Shown one piece after another: positions 36,553 to 48,560 of a stretch of 64,000 nucleotides of DNA. The position numbers and the translations under genes are program-made. Location of the stretch: NCBI GenBank assembly GCA_946800325.1, contig OX326961.1:4318655-4382654 (forward strand). Reading direction: 5' to 3'. The stretch is from Luzula sylvatica. Its lineage: Eukaryota; Streptophyta; Magnoliopsida; Poales; Juncaceae. The notes under the pieces are model-generated. The model was not told where the DNA came from. It ran no database searches and saw only the letters and a program-made list of their open reading frames with translations. Each line of letters opens with the position of its first letter. Positions within the stretch are counted from its first letter, which is position 1.

Positions 36553-36591
<39 letters not shown>

Positions 36592-36800
36592 CTAGCTAAC
36601 TAACTAACTAAATAAATAACTAACTGATTAACTAACTAACTAACTAACTAACTAACTACTAGATAACTAACTAACTTATTAACTATCTAATTAATTAACT
36701 AACTATCTAACTAACTAACTAACTAACTATGTTCTTACATACATATTAGGTACTAACTAACTCACTAACTCACTAACTCACTAACTAACTAATTAACTAG
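36247..36800 (-). repeat. CTAA satellite, short inverted islet
   Basis: About 550 bp of CTAA orientation lies inside GTTA territory. It carries CTTCTTACATCCATATTTAC (near 36329), CTTTCTACATACC and CTTCTTACATAACTGC (near 36538). A closely similar islet in the same orientation lies at 47982-48560, beyond the Athila insertion. No gene is visible. Confidence 0.93.
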
Positions 36801-37359
36801 TTAGGTAGTTAGTTAGATAGATACTAGTTAATAGGTATGTAGGAAGACAATTAGTTAGCTAGTTAGTTAGTTAGTTAATTAGTTAGTTAGTAAGATACTA
36901 GTTAATTAGTTAGTTAGTAAGTTAGTTAGTCAGTTAGTGAGTTTGTAGGAAGGTAGTTAGTTAATTACATAGTTAGGTAGTTAGCTATTTAGTTAGTTTA
37001 TAGATATGTATGAAGATAGTTAGTTAGTTAGTTAATTAGTTCGTTATTTAGTCGGTTAATTAGTTAGTTAGCTAGTAGTTAGTTAGTTAGTTAGTTAGTC
37101 GACTAGTTAGTTAGTTAGTTAGCTAGCTAATAGTTAGTCTGTTAGTTAGGTAGTTAGTTAGTTAGTTAATAGGTTTGTAGGAAGGTAGTTAGTTACCTAG
37201 TTAGTTAGTCAGTTATCTAGTAGTTAGTTAGATAGTTAATAAGTAAGTTATTTAGTTAGTTAGTTAGTTATTTTTTCTGTTAGATAGAAGTTAGTTAGTT
37301 AGTTAGTTAGATATATAGTTAGTTAGTAAGTTAGTAAGTTATTTTTTCTGTTAGCTAGA

Positions 37360-37400
<41 letters not shown>

Positions 37401-37444
37401 ATTTTTTTGTTATCAAGTAGTTGGTTAGTTAGTTAGTTAGTTAG
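36801..37444 (+). repeat. GTTA satellite, block 8, up to the Athila insertion
   Basis: GTTA-orientation satellite with the unusual landmark ATACTAGTTAATAGGTATGT near 36821, which recurs near 48728, and two copies of TTATTTTTTCTGTTAG (near 37269 and 37340). The last five bases, GTTAG (37440-37444), form the Athila target-site duplication. No gene is visible. Confidence 0.93.
37440..37444. repeat. Target-site duplication GTTAG, left of the Athila element
   Basis: GTTAG directly precedes the TGATG end of the left LTR and recurs at 47621-47625. The duplicated word is the satellite unit itself, so its significance alone is low. The coincidence with both LTR ends supports it. Confidence 0.9.
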
Positions 37445-39086
37445 TGATGAGCGGGTTTTTTAGACACTTGAAAAGTATCGTCGTTGTTTTAAACCTCAAA
37501 TATCAAAGAATTTAATCTCATGTTTTTACAGTGGTAAATATGAGGATCGATCCACAGAGAGCTGGTGCATCAATTATGATTCAAAAATTTTGATTTAAAC
37601 TACTCACAAAAACTTCTAACTTTTGTTTCTATGGAATTTCTCACTTGATTATGGTGTTTTAGAGGTTAAAGAGAAGTTCTTGACCAAGAAATTCCATTGA
37701 AACCAAATTTTGAGAATTTCATAAGGGTTCAGATTTATACACGATTTAAAGCACATCAAACTAGTCAAGAAAATCAAGAAAACGCATATTTCTGCGTTTT
37801 TGCAAACAAGGCTGAAATGAGATTTTGAAGTTTATTTCAAGCAAGACAATTAACCTAGAGCTTCACGAGAGGTTCAGAGTTATAATGTAACACACAAATA
37901 ACCAACTCAAGAAGTTTCAAGAACGATTAAGAGTTGGTGCATTTTTAACTAGATTGACAAATAAGGCTGAATTATGGTTCAGAAACTAATTTCAAGCAAT
38001 TCAAGAAGTTGCAAGAACGGTTCAATTATGGTGCGATTATAACTAAAATTACGCACGATTCAAAACTAGAGTAACACAAACAAGCAAGAACTTTTGAGAT
38101 TAAAAGATTCAATAAATCGCAGAATTTTCCATACACAAAGTTTAGACTAAACCAAACAACAAGAACATCAAGAGATAAGAAAGAGTACACCTAGAATGAG
38201 GGAAACTCGTGATGCAGCTCTTGGTCTTCTCTCCTCGTGCCGAAAGATCGATTTCTCACGTCACGTCGAGGACTGGTCGAAAGGAGATCGAGCTCGAGTC
38301 GTGAGGTTCGCGAAATCACCCTAAAAGAGCAAGCTCTGGTCAAGGGGTCTTTTCCACTGATCTTCACAAAAACTCTTCTCTCCGAGTCACGAATCCAGCT
38401 CGCTGCGAAGAAAACGGATCGAGTCACGGTCACTTCTAAATCGCCCGAAAAGGAATGAGCCCTGGTCACGGTACGATCTTCGAGGAGGAGGAGGAATCGC
38501 CCGAAAGGAATGAATCCAGGTCACGGTACGAAACCTCAATGGCTTTCTTGAAGAATCTTGAAGTATCTTGGATTGTCTTGCATGTGCTTGGAAGAGAGAA
38601 AGAAGAAGAGAGAACAGAATGAGGGGGAAAGAGTCAGTCCGAGAGAGCCTTCAACTCAAGGCCCTTGGGTCTTATTTATAGCATGCAAGGTGTATTCTGA
38701 TTGGCCAGGGGTTGATGGAGAGGATTGGGGGTATTGAGGACATTTCCACCAGGATAGGTGGGAAGGATAAGGCATTGGGTTTGAGTGGATTTCGTGTAGC
38801 TTTTTGGGCTTTCTCTAACATGGGTTTATTTGCCTCCAGCCTTGTCCGTGTACCGAAAATAGCGGTATGATATATCATTTCGACTCCCTTTGGCATTCTG
38901 GAGACAACTACACTCTCCAAATCTTCAGCAAATCCTTCTAATTCCTGTGAATAGGCATAAAACACATTAAGTGAAGTAATATTCAATTTATCTAAAATAT
39001 GATGAATAAACTATGCAGAATACACTTTCACAAGGCTAAAACCTCCAAATTAAGCATGTAAAACGTGCTCTATTTGCCTCACATCA
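37445..39086 (-). repeat. Athila 3' LTR
   Basis: 1642 bp and apparently identical to 45979-47620. It contains a short duplication: AATCGCCCGAAAGGAATGA...GGTCACGGTACGA at about 38439-38476 and 38495-38531. Another imperfect repeat around TCAAGAAGTTKCAAGAACG lies near 37907 and 38001. Open frames (38191-38469, 38237-38458, 38672-38986) are repeated unchanged in the other LTR and show no protein-family motifs. A TATA box lies at 38673-38680 on the minus strand. Confidence 0.97.
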
Positions 39087-39100
39087 AATACCCCCACACT
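39087..39100 (-). other. Athila polypurine tract
   Basis: The minus strand reads AGTGTGGGGGTATT directly against the 3' LTR, which suits a plus-strand priming site. A similar AAGTGTGGGGGG stretch occurs 1.2 kb further upstream in the element (40318-40332). Confidence 0.85.
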
Positions 39101-39536
39101 TAAACCCTTGATCGTCCTCGATCAATTGGAGAATTATATCAGAAAACAAAGAATCGCAGTAGAATTTGTTGAAGTTGTATTCGTTATTTAAAAACTCATT
39201 TCATGAATCAAATGGTTCACTCTCATTTCATCAAGTTCACTAGTATTTAGAATGATATTGGTCTTTTCATTATTAGATCTCGAAATTAACTCGAAATTTC
39301 ATAAGAGTTTTTCATGACACTCGATCTCAAGCTGTAAGAGCGACTTAAACGTTTTTACTTCGAATTTCTTCACTCCACAATCTCAAAAGAACTCAATTCG
39401 AAAGCTATTATCGGGCCAAAATTTCCCGTTTTGCAAGATGATCTTAAATGCAAGTTATTCATTTTAAAACACGTTTGGTACACTGGTACAAGGTTCATAC
39501 CCATTTTCGATCAATTTCCCTGCTCATTTTTTTTTT

Positions 39537-39738
39537 CTTGGAAGTCTTTAACCGAAAGCCCCACTACACCGAAATGCAATGAGGTTACTCTCGGTGTTGT
39601 CTTTTGACCTTCCTCTTTTCTCACTTTTTTTTTTTCTCTTGGAAGTCTTTAACCGAAAGCCCCACTACACCGAAATGCAATGAGGTTACTCTCGGTGTTG
39701 TCTTTTCACCTTCCTCTTTTCTCACTTATATATTTTTT
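39537..39738. repeat. 101-bp tandem duplication (two copies)
   Basis: The stretch starting CTTGGAAGTCTTTAACCGAA at 39537 is repeated at 39638 with about one change (TTTTGACC versus TTTTCACC) plus differences in T-run length. Both copies continue through CTCGGTGTTGTCTTTT to CTTTTCTCAC. The copies are so similar that the duplication is likely young. Confidence 0.92.
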
Positions 39739-40317
39739 TTCTCTTCTTTTTTTTTTTTTTTTTTTTTTTTTTCGAACGAGCGGGTATATTTGATCTACTA
39801 ACGGGTCCCCACAAACGGTTATTTCATAGTGCAATTGGTCATGTTTTAAATCTAGCAAAACGTACTTTAACGGCCACGCTAAGAACTTTACTCATAAGTC
39901 CCATATCAATTACGGGTTCGAAAATCGAGTTAAAACGTATCGCATGAACCGCGCATCGATCAAGTGTCTCAAACTCGTGAAATTTGAAACAATAGGGCTG
40001 GAATCCCCGAATAGATCTCTTCAAAATCATAACCAAATCCTTTAAAATATTTTGCAAACTTTCAATTTTTAGAGTGAAATTCAGAGTTGAATGAAATTTT
40101 GTTTTAAAAACAACGATTTAGTTCAATTCAGTGGAGAAAAATCTTTTATTGCAATTCAGAGTTGTTTTGTGATTAGCAATGCTCCCAGATTTAAGTGGAT
40201 ACTTTTATGAAATATTTTTTTTTTTTTTTTATATTTTGAATGTTTTTAAATTTTCAAATTTCCCATGTTTTTTTTTTTGAAGTTTAATTTGGGCTCATAC
40301 AGTTCAAAGGTTGTGTT

Positions 40318-40332
40318 ACCCCCCCACACTTA
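40318..40332 (-). other. Second polypurine-like tract in the Athila 3' region
   Basis: The plus strand reads ACCCCCCCACACTTAGAG, closely resembling the true tract next to the LTR (ACCCCCACACTTAAAC), and both are followed by a CTTG...TCGTCCTCgATCAA or TTGTCCTCAAGTA-like run. It could be an extra plus-strand initiation site or a relic of a duplication around the tract. The role is inferred. Confidence 0.5.
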
Positions 40333-40475
40333 GAGATTACTTGTCCTCAAGTATAAAAGATCAAAAATTTCAAAAAGAGGGATAATAGAGAAATACAACC
40401 TTTGATGCGTGAGGCGTGCCTCCTCCGCTAGCGCTCTTGTTTAATGTCTTGAGCTCGACCCAGCTGAGCTCATCT

Positions 40476-43400
40476 TCATTGACGCTCCATCAAACCGAGC
40501 TTTTGCACGTCCATCCACCCTTTGTCGAAACCGGAGTAGAAATGCTTTAGCCGGTGCCCATTCACCTTGAACTCTTCCTTCGTGTCGTTGCTCTGGATTT
40601 CGATTACTCCAAATGGATTTACATTCGTCACTGTGAAGGGCCCAATCCAGCGAGATTTCAACTTCCCGGGAAACAGTTTGAGACGGGAGTTGAATAGAAG
40701 CACAATATCTCCCACATTAAATTCTTTCTTTCTGATCAATTTGTCGTGAAACGCCTTTGCCTTTTCCTTGCATAAATTCGAATTGTCATAGGCGTTTTGT
40801 CGAAATTCTTCTAGCTCGACTAAATGGAGTTTTCGGGCCATTGCATCGTTCGGATAGTCGAGGTTGAGTTGTTTAATGGCCCATATGGCCTTATGCTCGA
40901 TTTCTACGGGTAAGTGCCATGCTTTGCCGTACACCATCTTGAAAGGGGACATCCCGATTGGAGTTTTGAACGCTGTACGATATGCCCACAAGGCGTCGCC
41001 TAATCGGACGCTCCAATCCTTTCTTGAGGGGTTCACCACCTTTTCCAGAATAGACTTGATTTCTCGGTTCGAGACTTCGGCTTGCCCGTTTGATTGAGGG
41101 TGGTATGCTGTGGAGGTTCGGTGGCTAACGTGGTATTTTTCTAGCACGGATTGTAAGCTCTTATTGCAGAAGTGACTCCCTCGGTCGCTGATTAGCACTC
41201 GTGGCACGCCGAAACGTTGAAAGATATTCTTCTTGAGAAATTCGCACACTGATTTCGAATCTGCTTGCTTCGTTGGAATTGCTTCGATCCACTTTGTCAC
41301 ATAATCTACACAAAGAAGAATGTAAGTATATCCAAAGGACGGTGGAAATGGTCCCATAAAATCAATGCCCCATGCATCGAATGGTTCACATGGTACAATT
41401 TTGTTCAGGGGCATTTGATCTCTTTGACTCACATTTCCTATCCTTTGGCATTTTCCGCAACCCTTTACAAAGCTTGAAGCATCTTTGTAAAGAGTTGGCC
41501 AGTAAAAACCGCATTCTAATACTTTGTGGGCTGTACGTGTCACTCCAAAATGTCCCCCACAATGCAAATTATGACAAAATGACAAAATAGATTTAACCTC
41601 GTTTTGATGAGCACACTTCCTTATCACTTGATCTGCACATACGCGATACAGGAATGGTTCGTCCCAAATGTAGAATCGCGAGTTGCTTTTTAATTTGTCG
41701 CGTTGAGATCTGCTGAAACTCGGCGGAATTTGCTTGGCAACCATATAATTTACCAAGTCGGCATACCAAGGCGTATCGATTTGAACCGCGAGGATATGCT
41801 CTTCCGGAAACTCCTCTCGAATCGGTACATCATCGTCTTCTATGAACGGGAGTCGGCTTAGGTGATCCGCCACGAGATTCTCACAGCCCTTCTTATCCTT
41901 GATCTCCAAATCGAATTCTTGCAACAAAAGGATCCATCGCAGCAATCTAGGCTTGCACTCCTTTTTTCTCATTAAATGCTTCAAAGCGCCGTGATCAGAG
42001 AACACTATCACCTTCGCACCTACAAGGTAAGAACGAAATTTTTCTAAAGCAAACACAATCGCAAGAAGTTCTTTTTCAGTAGTTGTGTAGTTTCTTTGTG
42101 CGCTAACGAGGGTCTTCGAGGCATAGGCAATCACGTGAGGATCTTTGCCGATTCTTTGGCCAAGCACTGCCCCCACACTCGTATCACTTGCGTCGCACAT
42201 GATTTCGAATGGAAGCCCCCAATTCGGTGGTTTGATAATCGGTGCAGAGCAAAGCTTGTCCTTCAAATTGTCGAATGATTCCTTGCACCGTGAGTCGAAT
42301 TCGAACTTTACGTCTTTCTGGAGAAGTTGGCACATGGGCTGCGAGATCTTTGAAAAATCCTTTATGAACCGTCGATAGAAACCAGCGTGGCCTAAGAAAG
42401 ATCTCACGTCCTTCACCGTCTTTGGATAGGGCAGCGTCTTTATTACGTCGATTTTTGCCTTGTCGACTTCGAGCCCCTTTTCTGAAATTGAATGACCTAA
42501 AACAATTCCATTGCTCACCATGAAGTGGCACTTTTCAAAGTTTAAAACGAGATTAGATTCGATGCATTTTTCCAGTATTTGGGACAAATGGTCTAAACAG
42601 GAATCAAATGAGTCTCCAAACACCGAAAAATCATCCATAAAAACTTCAATAAATTTTGAAATGTAATCACTAAAAATAGAGAGCATACACCTTTGGAAAG
42701 TGCCCGGTGCGTTGCAGAGCCCAAACGGCATGCGTCGGTACGCGAAGGTACCAAACGGGCATGTAAACGTCGTTTTTGCTTGGTCCTCGGGTGCAATCGG
42801 AATTTGGAAGTATCCCGAGAATCCGTCGAGGAAACAGTAGAAAGGGTTCCCTGCGAGTCTCTCCAGCATTTGATCGATAAAAGGAAGTGGGAAATGGTCC
42901 TTTTTGGTGGCCTTGTTAAGCTTGCGGTAGTCAATGCACACTCGCCATCCATTTTGCACTCGAGTTGGCACTTGATCGCCTTCTTCATTCTCGACAATAG
43001 TGATCCCCGTTTTCTTTGGTACCACGTGAATAGGCGAGACCCATTTGGAATCAGCGATGGGGTAAATTATACCCGCATCCAACAGTTTTATCACCTCCTT
43101 TTTAACAACCTCCATCATGGGCGGATTGAGCCGCCTCTGTGGTTCGCGAGATGGTTTGGCTTCGTTTTCGAGTTGTATTCGGTGTGTGCACGATGATGGA
43201 CTAATTCCTGGAATGTCGGCAAGTGACCACCCAAAAGCTTTCTTATTCTTTTTCAGCATGGTGATGAGCTTCTCTTCTTGCTCCGTCGTTAGATTTGAGG
43301 CGATGATGACTGGAAGCGTCTGTGCTTCATCTAAGCAAACATACTTTAGCTCAGATGGTAATTGTTTTAATTCTACCTTTGGAGCTTTCTCAGTTGAAGG

Positions 43401-45863
43401 TGGGCTTCTTTCCAACGGAATTTTGATTTCCCTTGAAAACATCACTTCAGCTGCATTCGAAACTGCTTGTGTTTCTGGCTCAGTTTCGAATAGAGGATTG
43501 TTGAATTCTTCAAAATCTTGATAAGTAGGATTCTTGTAAGCCTTGAATTCCTCGAAAGTTTGATTCGCGACTTCATGCACACATTCATCGATTATGTCCA
43601 TAGCGCTCAAATTATGTGTAGCTGCAATGGGTTCTTTTAGTTTATCAAAAATATTGAATTTTATTACCTCGTCGTCGAACTCCATCGTAAGCTCTCCTGC
43701 ATGAACGTCAATCTTCGTTCGAGCTGTCTTCAAGAATGGGCGGCCAAGGAGAATCGGGGTCGACTCGTTATCTCCATCATTCATGTCGATTACATAAAAG
43801 TCGGCAGGGAAATAGAGTCCGTTTACCATAACAATCACATCCTCGATTAATCCCACAGGTTTTGTCGTAGATCGATCAGCCAAACTAATCATCGCTTGTG
43901 TATCTTCGAGAGGGCCGAGATCTAGAGTCTTAAATACCGATAAAGGCATTACATTTATGGATGCGCCCAAATCGAGCATGCATTTGGGCAATTCGTGTTG
44001 CCCGATTTTGCATGGAATTGCAAACATCCCTGGATCTTTGTGTTTTTGGGGAAGTCTCAAAATTGCTGAAACATTCTCCCCCACACTTATCATTTCGTCC
44101 TTTTTACCCTTTCTTTTATTCGTGCTCAATAGTGCCTTGAGGTATTTTGCCAAGCGAGGCACTTCCTTGATAGCTTCGACTAGAGGAATGTTAACCTCTA
44201 CTTTCTTTAAAATGGCCAGCACGTCGTCATTCGATTCGGTAGACTTTGGGAGGCGACTAGGAAAAGGTGGCTGGACTTGACTCGATTCAGGTGCCTTTGC
44301 TTGAGTTGGTAAAATCTGGACTTGAGATTGTTTCTCCTTAGGCACATGTAGCTCGATTTCTTTTTCTTCTTCCACCTTTTTTGCTTTTCTTGATCTTTCA
44401 CCAATTTCAGTACCGCTTCGGAGCGATATTGCATTGACGTGCCTTTGCTCAGGAGGTGCTAAAGATTGAGATTGGAGTCGAGATGTACCTTGAGATTCGA
44501 TTATGTTCACGCGAGTGGCGATTTGAGCGATTTGAGTTTCTAAGCTCCCAACGTGGCGATTCGTGTTCGCAATCTCGCTTTTTAATTCTTGCCTCACAGA
44601 ATCCACATTTTTATTAACCCCACCGATTTCTTGTTTCATCAAGCTCATCATGCCCTCCATCATCGTTTTAAGATCTTGCTCCTGAGTTTGAGCCGGTTTT
44701 GCTTGAGAGGCATTCGGGTGTTGGTAAGTGGCTGGTTTTGTAACTGGTTGGCGATACGGATCTGGTTGAGCATTGTTGGGATTCGACCAAGAGAAATTCG
44801 GGTGGTTTCGAAGATTAGGATTGTACGAGTTCGAGGCTTCAAATTTTCTGTAAACGGCATTTGCTTCTTCAACCACACTAGGGCATTCATCCGTGTGGTG
44901 GGTGGTTGCGCTACAAACCCCACATTTCTTCGTTTCTTCCTTGCCCAGCGCTTTCATTATTATTTCGAGTTTGTTATTTAACATGTCGACATTGAGGTCG
45001 GTACATGCGTTCACTCGGTACTCCACGTTACGTCTTGCTTGCGAATTTGACGCCATCATCTCTAACAGTTTCTGGATCTCCACGATTTCTTTATTCGCAA
45101 TGTTTCCTCCCGCACATGCATTGAGGAATTGGTAATCGGAGTAGCATAGCCCGTTTATGAACTGTTCGTAAAGGTAATGCAGCTCGACACTGTGGCTGGG
45201 GCATTCTTCCATCAATCGCATAAAACGGTCGAAATACTCGTGGTAGACCTCATTCGCCTTTTGTGTGATTGCCAAGAGTTCATACCTTATCGCTGCTAAT
45301 CGAGACGCCGAGTAATACTTCTCCTTGAATAGGTTTGATACATCGCTGAAAGTAAGAGGCCCCCTTAGCTTGTAAAACCAGTCCTTTGGCCCTTCACCTA
45401 ATGAATATGGAAATATAAGAAGAAGAATGTCATTAAAACCTTCATAGTTCGAATATATATTTAACTGTATTTTGAAGTCTTTTAAATGCTTGTGAGGGTT
45501 TTCAGTGGCTTTCCCGTGAAAAATAGGCAATGAGCCTAAAATGCTCGGATCAGCTTTAAAATTGGGTATATTCGGCCTAATGAAGTTATAATTATCATCT
45601 ACGTGTCTTGGTGCTACAAGTTCTCTCAAGGTTTTTGGCCTTGGAACTCTTGTTTCATCAGCCATATTGAATTGTAAAGGAGGAGAGAAAGAAAAAAAAG
45701 TTTGTGTTTGCGGTTCTGGTTCAGCTTCTTCTTGATCTTCTTGAAGAGGATTCTTGCTCTTCTTCGTGCTGAATTTTTTTTTTTCGATATCCTCGTCAAT
45801 TGGTAGTAATGTGCCTTTGCGAGATCGTGTATTGTGCATAGATTTCTTCCACCACAAACACAC
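40476..45863 (-). CDS. Athila-lineage Ty3/gypsy Gag-Pol polyprotein (1795 aa)
   Basis: One frame encodes the full replication machinery. Gag covers about residues 90-290 (motifs [20 protein letters not shown] and [15 protein letters not shown]), followed by a CCHC knuckle (C314, C317, H322, C327). A predicted coiled, polar stretch runs about 395-460. The protease is at about 610-720 with DLG at 631-633. Reverse transcriptase spans about 905-1090, with D1013 and FMDD at 1075-1078. RNase H spans about 1215-1340 (D1224, E1265 and D1290 are likely catalytic). Integrase has an HHCC zinc site (H1434, H1438, C1469, C1472) and a core with D1501, D1560 and E1596 (D,D35,E), then a C-terminal domain (about 1710-1790). 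No stop or frameshift is seen. The first Met begins MCLWWKK, about 95 bases inside the primer site; Met9 (MHNTRSRKG) is a plausible alternative start. Confidence 0.96.
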   Translation of the reverse strand: MCLWWKKSMHNTRSRKGTLLPIDEDIEKKKFSTKKSKNPLQEDQEEAEPEPQTQTFFSFSPPLQFNMADETRVPRPKTLRELVAPRHVDDNYNFIRPNIPNFKADPSILGSLPIFHGKATENPHKHLKDFKIQLNIYSNYEGFNDILLLIFPYSLGEGPKDWFYKLRGPLTFSDVSNLFKEKYYSASRLAAIRYELLAITQKANEVYHEYFDRFMRLMEECPSHSVELHYLYEQFINGLCYSDYQFLNACAGGNIANKEIVEIQKLLEMMASNSQARRNVEYRVNACTDLNVDMLNNKLEIIMKALGKEETKKCGVCSATTHHTDECPSVVEEANAVYRKFEASNSYNPNLRNHPNFSWSNPNNAQPDPYRQPVTKPATYQHPNASQAKPAQTQEQDLKTMMEGMMSLMKQEIGGVNKNVDSVRQELKSEIANTNRHVGSLETQIAQIATRVNIIESQGTSRLQSQSLAPPEQRHVNAISLRSGTEIGERSRKAKKVEEEKEIELHVPKEKQSQVQILPTQAKAPESSQVQPPFPSRLPKSTESNDDVLAILKKVEVNIPLVEAIKEVPRLAKYLKALLSTNKRKGKKDEMISVGENVSAILRLPQKHKDPGMFAIPCKIGQHELPKCMLDLGASINVMPLSVFKTLDLGPLEDTQAMISLADRSTTKPVGLIEDVIVMVNGLYFPADFYVIDMNDGDNESTPILLGRPFLKTARTKIDVHAGELTMEFDDEVIKFNIFDKLKEPIAATHNLSAMDIIDECVHEVANQTFEEFKAYKNPTYQDFEEFNNPLFETEPETQAVSNAAEVMFSREIKIPLERSPPSTEKAPKVELKQLPSELKYVCLDEAQTLPVIIASNLTTEQEEKLITMLKKNKKAFGWSLADIPGISPSSCTHRIQLENEAKPSREPQRRLNPPMMEVVKKEVIKLLDAGIIYPIADSKWVSPIHVVPKKTGITIVENEEGDQVPTRVQNGWRVCIDYRKLNKATKKDHFPLPFIDQMLERLAGNPFYCFLDGFSGYFQIPIAPEDQAKTTFTCPFGTFAYRRMPFGLCNAPGTFQRCMLSIFSDYISKFIEVFMDDFSVFGDSFDSCLDHLSQILEKCIESNLVLNFEKCHFMVSNGIVLGHSISEKGLEVDKAKIDVIKTLPYPKTVKDVRSFLGHAGFYRRFIKDFSKISQPMCQLLQKDVKFEFDSRCKESFDNLKDKLCSAPIIKPPNWGLPFEIMCDASDTSVGAVLGQRIGKDPHVIAYASKTLVSAQRNYTTTEKELLAIVFALEKFRSYLVGAKVIVFSDHGALKHLMRKKECKPRLLRWILLLQEFDLEIKDKKGCENLVADHLSRLPFIEDDDVPIREEFPEEHILAVQIDTPWYADLVNYMVAKQIPPSFSRSQRDKLKSNSRFYIWDEPFLYRVCADQVIRKCAHQNEVKSILSFCHNLHCGGHFGVTRTAHKVLECGFYWPTLYKDASSFVKGCGKCQRIGNVSQRDQMPLNKIVPCEPFDAWGIDFMGPFPPSFGYTYILLCVDYVTKWIEAIPTKQADSKSVCEFLKKNIFQRFGVPRVLISDRGSHFCNKSLQSVLEKYHVSHRTSTAYHPQSNGQAEVSNREIKSILEKVVNPSRKDWSVRLGDALWAYRTAFKTPIGMSPFKMVYGKAWHLPVEIEHKAIWAIKQLNLDYPNDAMARKLHLVELEEFRQNAYDNSNLCKEKAKAFHDKLIRKKEFNVGDIVLLFNSRLKLFPGKLKSRWIGPFTVTNVNPFGVIEIQSNDTKEEFKVNGHRLKHFYSGFDKGWMDVQKLGLMERQ

Positions 45864-45958
45864 CTAAAATGATCACAAAGAAAAACCAAGATGTGAGTAC
45901 AATTTTTTATGAACTAAAATTCTGAAAATTTAAATCGAACAATTGACTTAAACACCGC
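45864..45958 (-). other. Short Athila leader between primer site and gag
   Basis: Only about 95 bases separate the primer-binding site from the first ATG of the polyprotein, far shorter than the 1.5-kb leader of the Copia element in this window. The stretch is A/T-rich with no visible motif. Confidence 0.8.
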
Positions 45959-45976
45959 TCCCCGGCAGCGGCGCCA
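45959..45976 (-). other. Athila primer-binding site (tRNA-Asp type)
   Basis: On the minus strand this reads TGGCGCCGCTGCCGGGGA, complementary to the 3' end of plant tRNA-Asp except for one position (C in place of T, a possible G-C/G-U change). It lies two bases inside the 5' LTR. Use of tRNA-Asp is characteristic of Athila-type elements. Confidence 0.88.
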
Positions 45977-45978
45977 TT

Positions 45979-47620
45979 TGATGAGCGGGTTTTTTAGACA
46001 CTTGAAAAGTATCGTCGTTGTTTTAAACCTCAAATATCAAAGAATTTAATCTCATGTTTTTACAGTGGTAAATATGAGGATCGATCCACAGAGAGCTGGT
46101 GCATCAATTATGATTCAAAAATTTTGATTTAAACTACTCACAAAAACTTCTAACTTTTGTTTCTATGGAATTTCTCACTTGATTATGGTGTTTTAGAGGT
46201 TAAAGAGAAGTTCTTGACCAAGAAATTCCATTGAAACCAAATTTTGAGAATTTCATAAGGGTTCAGATTTATACACGATTTAAAGCACATCAAACTAGTC
46301 AAGAAAATCAAGAAAACGCATATTTCTGCGTTTTTGCAAACAAGGCTGAAATGAGATTTTGAAGTTTATTTCAAGCAAGACAATTAACCTAGAGCTTCAC
46401 GAGAGGTTCAGAGTTATAATGTAACACACAAATAACCAACTCAAGAAGTTTCAAGAACGATTAAGAGTTGGTGCATTTTTAACTAGATTGACAAATAAGG
46501 CTGAATTATGGTTCAGAAACTAATTTCAAGCAATTCAAGAAGTTGCAAGAACGGTTCAATTATGGTGCGATTATAACTAAAATTACGCACGATTCAAAAC
46601 TAGAGTAACACAAACAAGCAAGAACTTTTGAGATTAAAAGATTCAATAAATCGCAGAATTTTCCATACACAAAGTTTAGACTAAACCAAACAACAAGAAC
46701 ATCAAGAGATAAGAAAGAGTACACCTAGAATGAGGGAAACTCGTGATGCAGCTCTTGGTCTTCTCTCCTCGTGCCGAAAGATCGATTTCTCACGTCACGT
46801 CGAGGACTGGTCGAAAGGAGATCGAGCTCGAGTCGTGAGGTTCGCGAAATCACCCTAAAAGAGCAAGCTCTGGTCAAGGGGTCTTTTCCACTGATCTTCA
46901 CAAAAACTCTTCTCTCCGAGTCACGAATCCAGCTCGCTGCGAAGAAAACGGATCGAGTCACGGTCACTTCTAAATCGCCCGAAAAGGAATGAGCCCTGGT
47001 CACGGTACGATCTTCGAGGAGGAGGAGGAATCGCCCGAAAGGAATGAATCCAGGTCACGGTACGAAACCTCAATGGCTTTCTTGAAGAATCTTGAAGTAT
47101 CTTGGATTGTCTTGCATGTGCTTGGAAGAGAGAAAGAAGAAGAGAGAACAGAATGAGGGGGAAAGAGTCAGTCCGAGAGAGCCTTCAACTCAAGGCCCTT
47201 GGGTCTTATTTATAGCATGCAAGGTGTATTCTGATTGGCCAGGGGTTGATGGAGAGGATTGGGGGTATTGAGGACATTTCCACCAGGATAGGTGGGAAGG
47301 ATAAGGCATTGGGTTTGAGTGGATTTCGTGTAGCTTTTTGGGCTTTCTCTAACATGGGTTTATTTGCCTCCAGCCTTGTCCGTGTACCGAAAATAGCGGT
47401 ATGATATATCATTTCGACTCCCTTTGGCATTCTGGAGACAACTACACTCTCCAAATCTTCAGCAAATCCTTCTAATTCCTGTGAATAGGCATAAAACACA
47501 TTAAGTGAAGTAATATTCAATTTATCTAAAATATGATGAATAAACTATGCAGAATACACTTTCACAAGGCTAAAACCTCCAAATTAAGCATGTAAAACGT
47601 GCTCTATTTGCCTCACATCA
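45979..47620 (-). repeat. Athila 5' LTR
   Basis: 1642 bp, TGATG...CATCA, lying next to the primer-binding site, so it is the promoter copy. The sequence read side by side with 37445-39086 shows no substitution or gap that I could find. Confidence 0.97.
47207..47214 (-). promoter_or_regulatory. TATA box of the Athila 5' LTR
   Basis: TATAAATA on the minus strand lies within GCATGCTATAAATAAGACCC; a CCAAT box on the same strand lies about 22 bases upstream (47233-47237, reading ATTGG on the plus strand). The solo LTR at 27122-28700 has the same layout. Confidence 0.7.
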
Positions 47621-47820
47621 GTTAGTTAGGTAACTAGTTAGTTATTTAGTTAGTCAGTTAGTTAGCGAGTAGTTAATAGGTATGTAGGAAGATAGTTAGT
47701 TACTTAGTTTGTAATATTGTTAGTTAGTTAGTTAGTATGTTCGTTAGTTAGTGGATATGTTGGAAGGCGGCTAGTTAGGTTGGTTAGTAAGTTAATCAAT
47801 TTGTTACTTGAGTTAGTTAT

Positions 47821-47852
<32 letters not shown>

Positions 47853-47981
47853 CCAGTTGTTTGTTAGTTAGTTAACTAGTTAGTTATTTAGTTAGTTAGT
47901 TAGTTAGTTAGCCAGTAGTTAGTTAGTTCGTTAACTAGTTAGTCATTTAGTTAGTTAGTTAGTTAGTTATTTAGTTAGTTA
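47621..47981 (+). repeat. GTTA satellite, block 8, after the Athila insertion
   Basis: GTTA orientation resumes directly after the LTR; GTTAG at 47621-47625 is the right target-site duplication. Landmarks include TATGTAGGAAGATAG (near 47681) and ATATGTTGGAAGG (near 47755). The block flips to CTAA at about 47981. No gene is visible. Confidence 0.92.
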
Positions 47982-48560
47982 ACTAACTAACCAAATAACT
48001 AACTAACTAACTAAATGACTATCTAAACTAACTAACAAACTACTAGCTAACAAACTAGTTGACTAACTAATTTACTAACTATCTAACTAACTAACTAACG
48101 AACTCACTACCTTCTTACATACATATTTACTAACTAACTAACGAACGAACTAACTAACTAACTAACCAACTAACTAACTAACTAACTACTAGATAACTAA
48201 CTAAATAACAAACTAATTAATTAACTAATTAACCGACAAACTATCTTTCTACATACCTATTAACTAACTAACTAACTAATTAACCAACTAACTGACTAAC
48301 TAACTACATACCTTCTTACATAACTGCTAACTAACTAAATAACTAACTAACTACCTAACTAACTAACTACTAGCAAACTAACTAACTAAATAAATAACTA
48401 ACTGATTAACTAACTAACTAACTACTAGATAACTAACTCACCTATTAACTAACTAATTAATTAACTAACTATCTAACTAACTAACTAACTACGTTTTTTA
48501 CATATATATTAGCTACTAACTAACTAACTAACTCACTAACTCACTAAGTAACTAATTAAC
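47982..48560 (-). repeat. CTAA satellite, second short inverted islet
   Basis: About 580 bp of CTAA orientation, closely matching 36247-36800 in landmark order: CTTCTTACATACATATTTAC (near 48111), CTTTCTACATACC (near 48245), CTTCTTACATAACTGC (near 48312), then TTACATATATATTAGCTAC and TAACTAGTTAGG at the flip. No gene is visible. Confidence 0.92.

Larger units (their letters stand above)
39101..40475 (-). other. Athila 3' non-coding region between pol and the 3' LTR
   Basis: About 1.39 kb with no convincing frame. The longest element-strand frame is 72 aa (39839-40057), with no envelope features such as a signal peptide or transmembrane stretch that I can see. The region contains a 101-bp tandem duplication (39537-39738), T-rich runs (about 39740-39771 and 40206-40221) and a second polypurine-like stretch at 40318-40332. 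Confidence 0.75.
37445..47620 (-). mobile_element. Full-length Ty3/gypsy retrotransposon, Athila lineage
   Basis: A 10176-bp element on the minus strand with two 1642-bp LTRs (TGATG...CATCA), TSD GTTAG, a tRNA-Asp-type primer-binding site, a polypurine tract and a single 1795-aa Gag-Pol frame. The order reverse transcriptase, RNase H, integrase identifies gypsy. FMDD in the polymerase, DLG in the protease and the tRNA-Asp primer site point to Athila. I found no difference between the LTRs by reading, so insertion is probably very recent. Many Athila elements carry an envelope-like frame after pol; here the 1.39 kb in that position shows none. Confidence 0.96.

Noticed and set aside
38191..38986. 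Open frames of 73-104 aa in the Athila LTRs (and copies at 46725-47520)
   Set aside because: They are identical in both LTRs only because the LTRs are identical, and no motifs or codon signal are visible.
39839..40057. 72-aa frame as a possible envelope-like gene
   Set aside because: Too short, with no signal peptide or membrane segment that I can see and no recognisable similarity.
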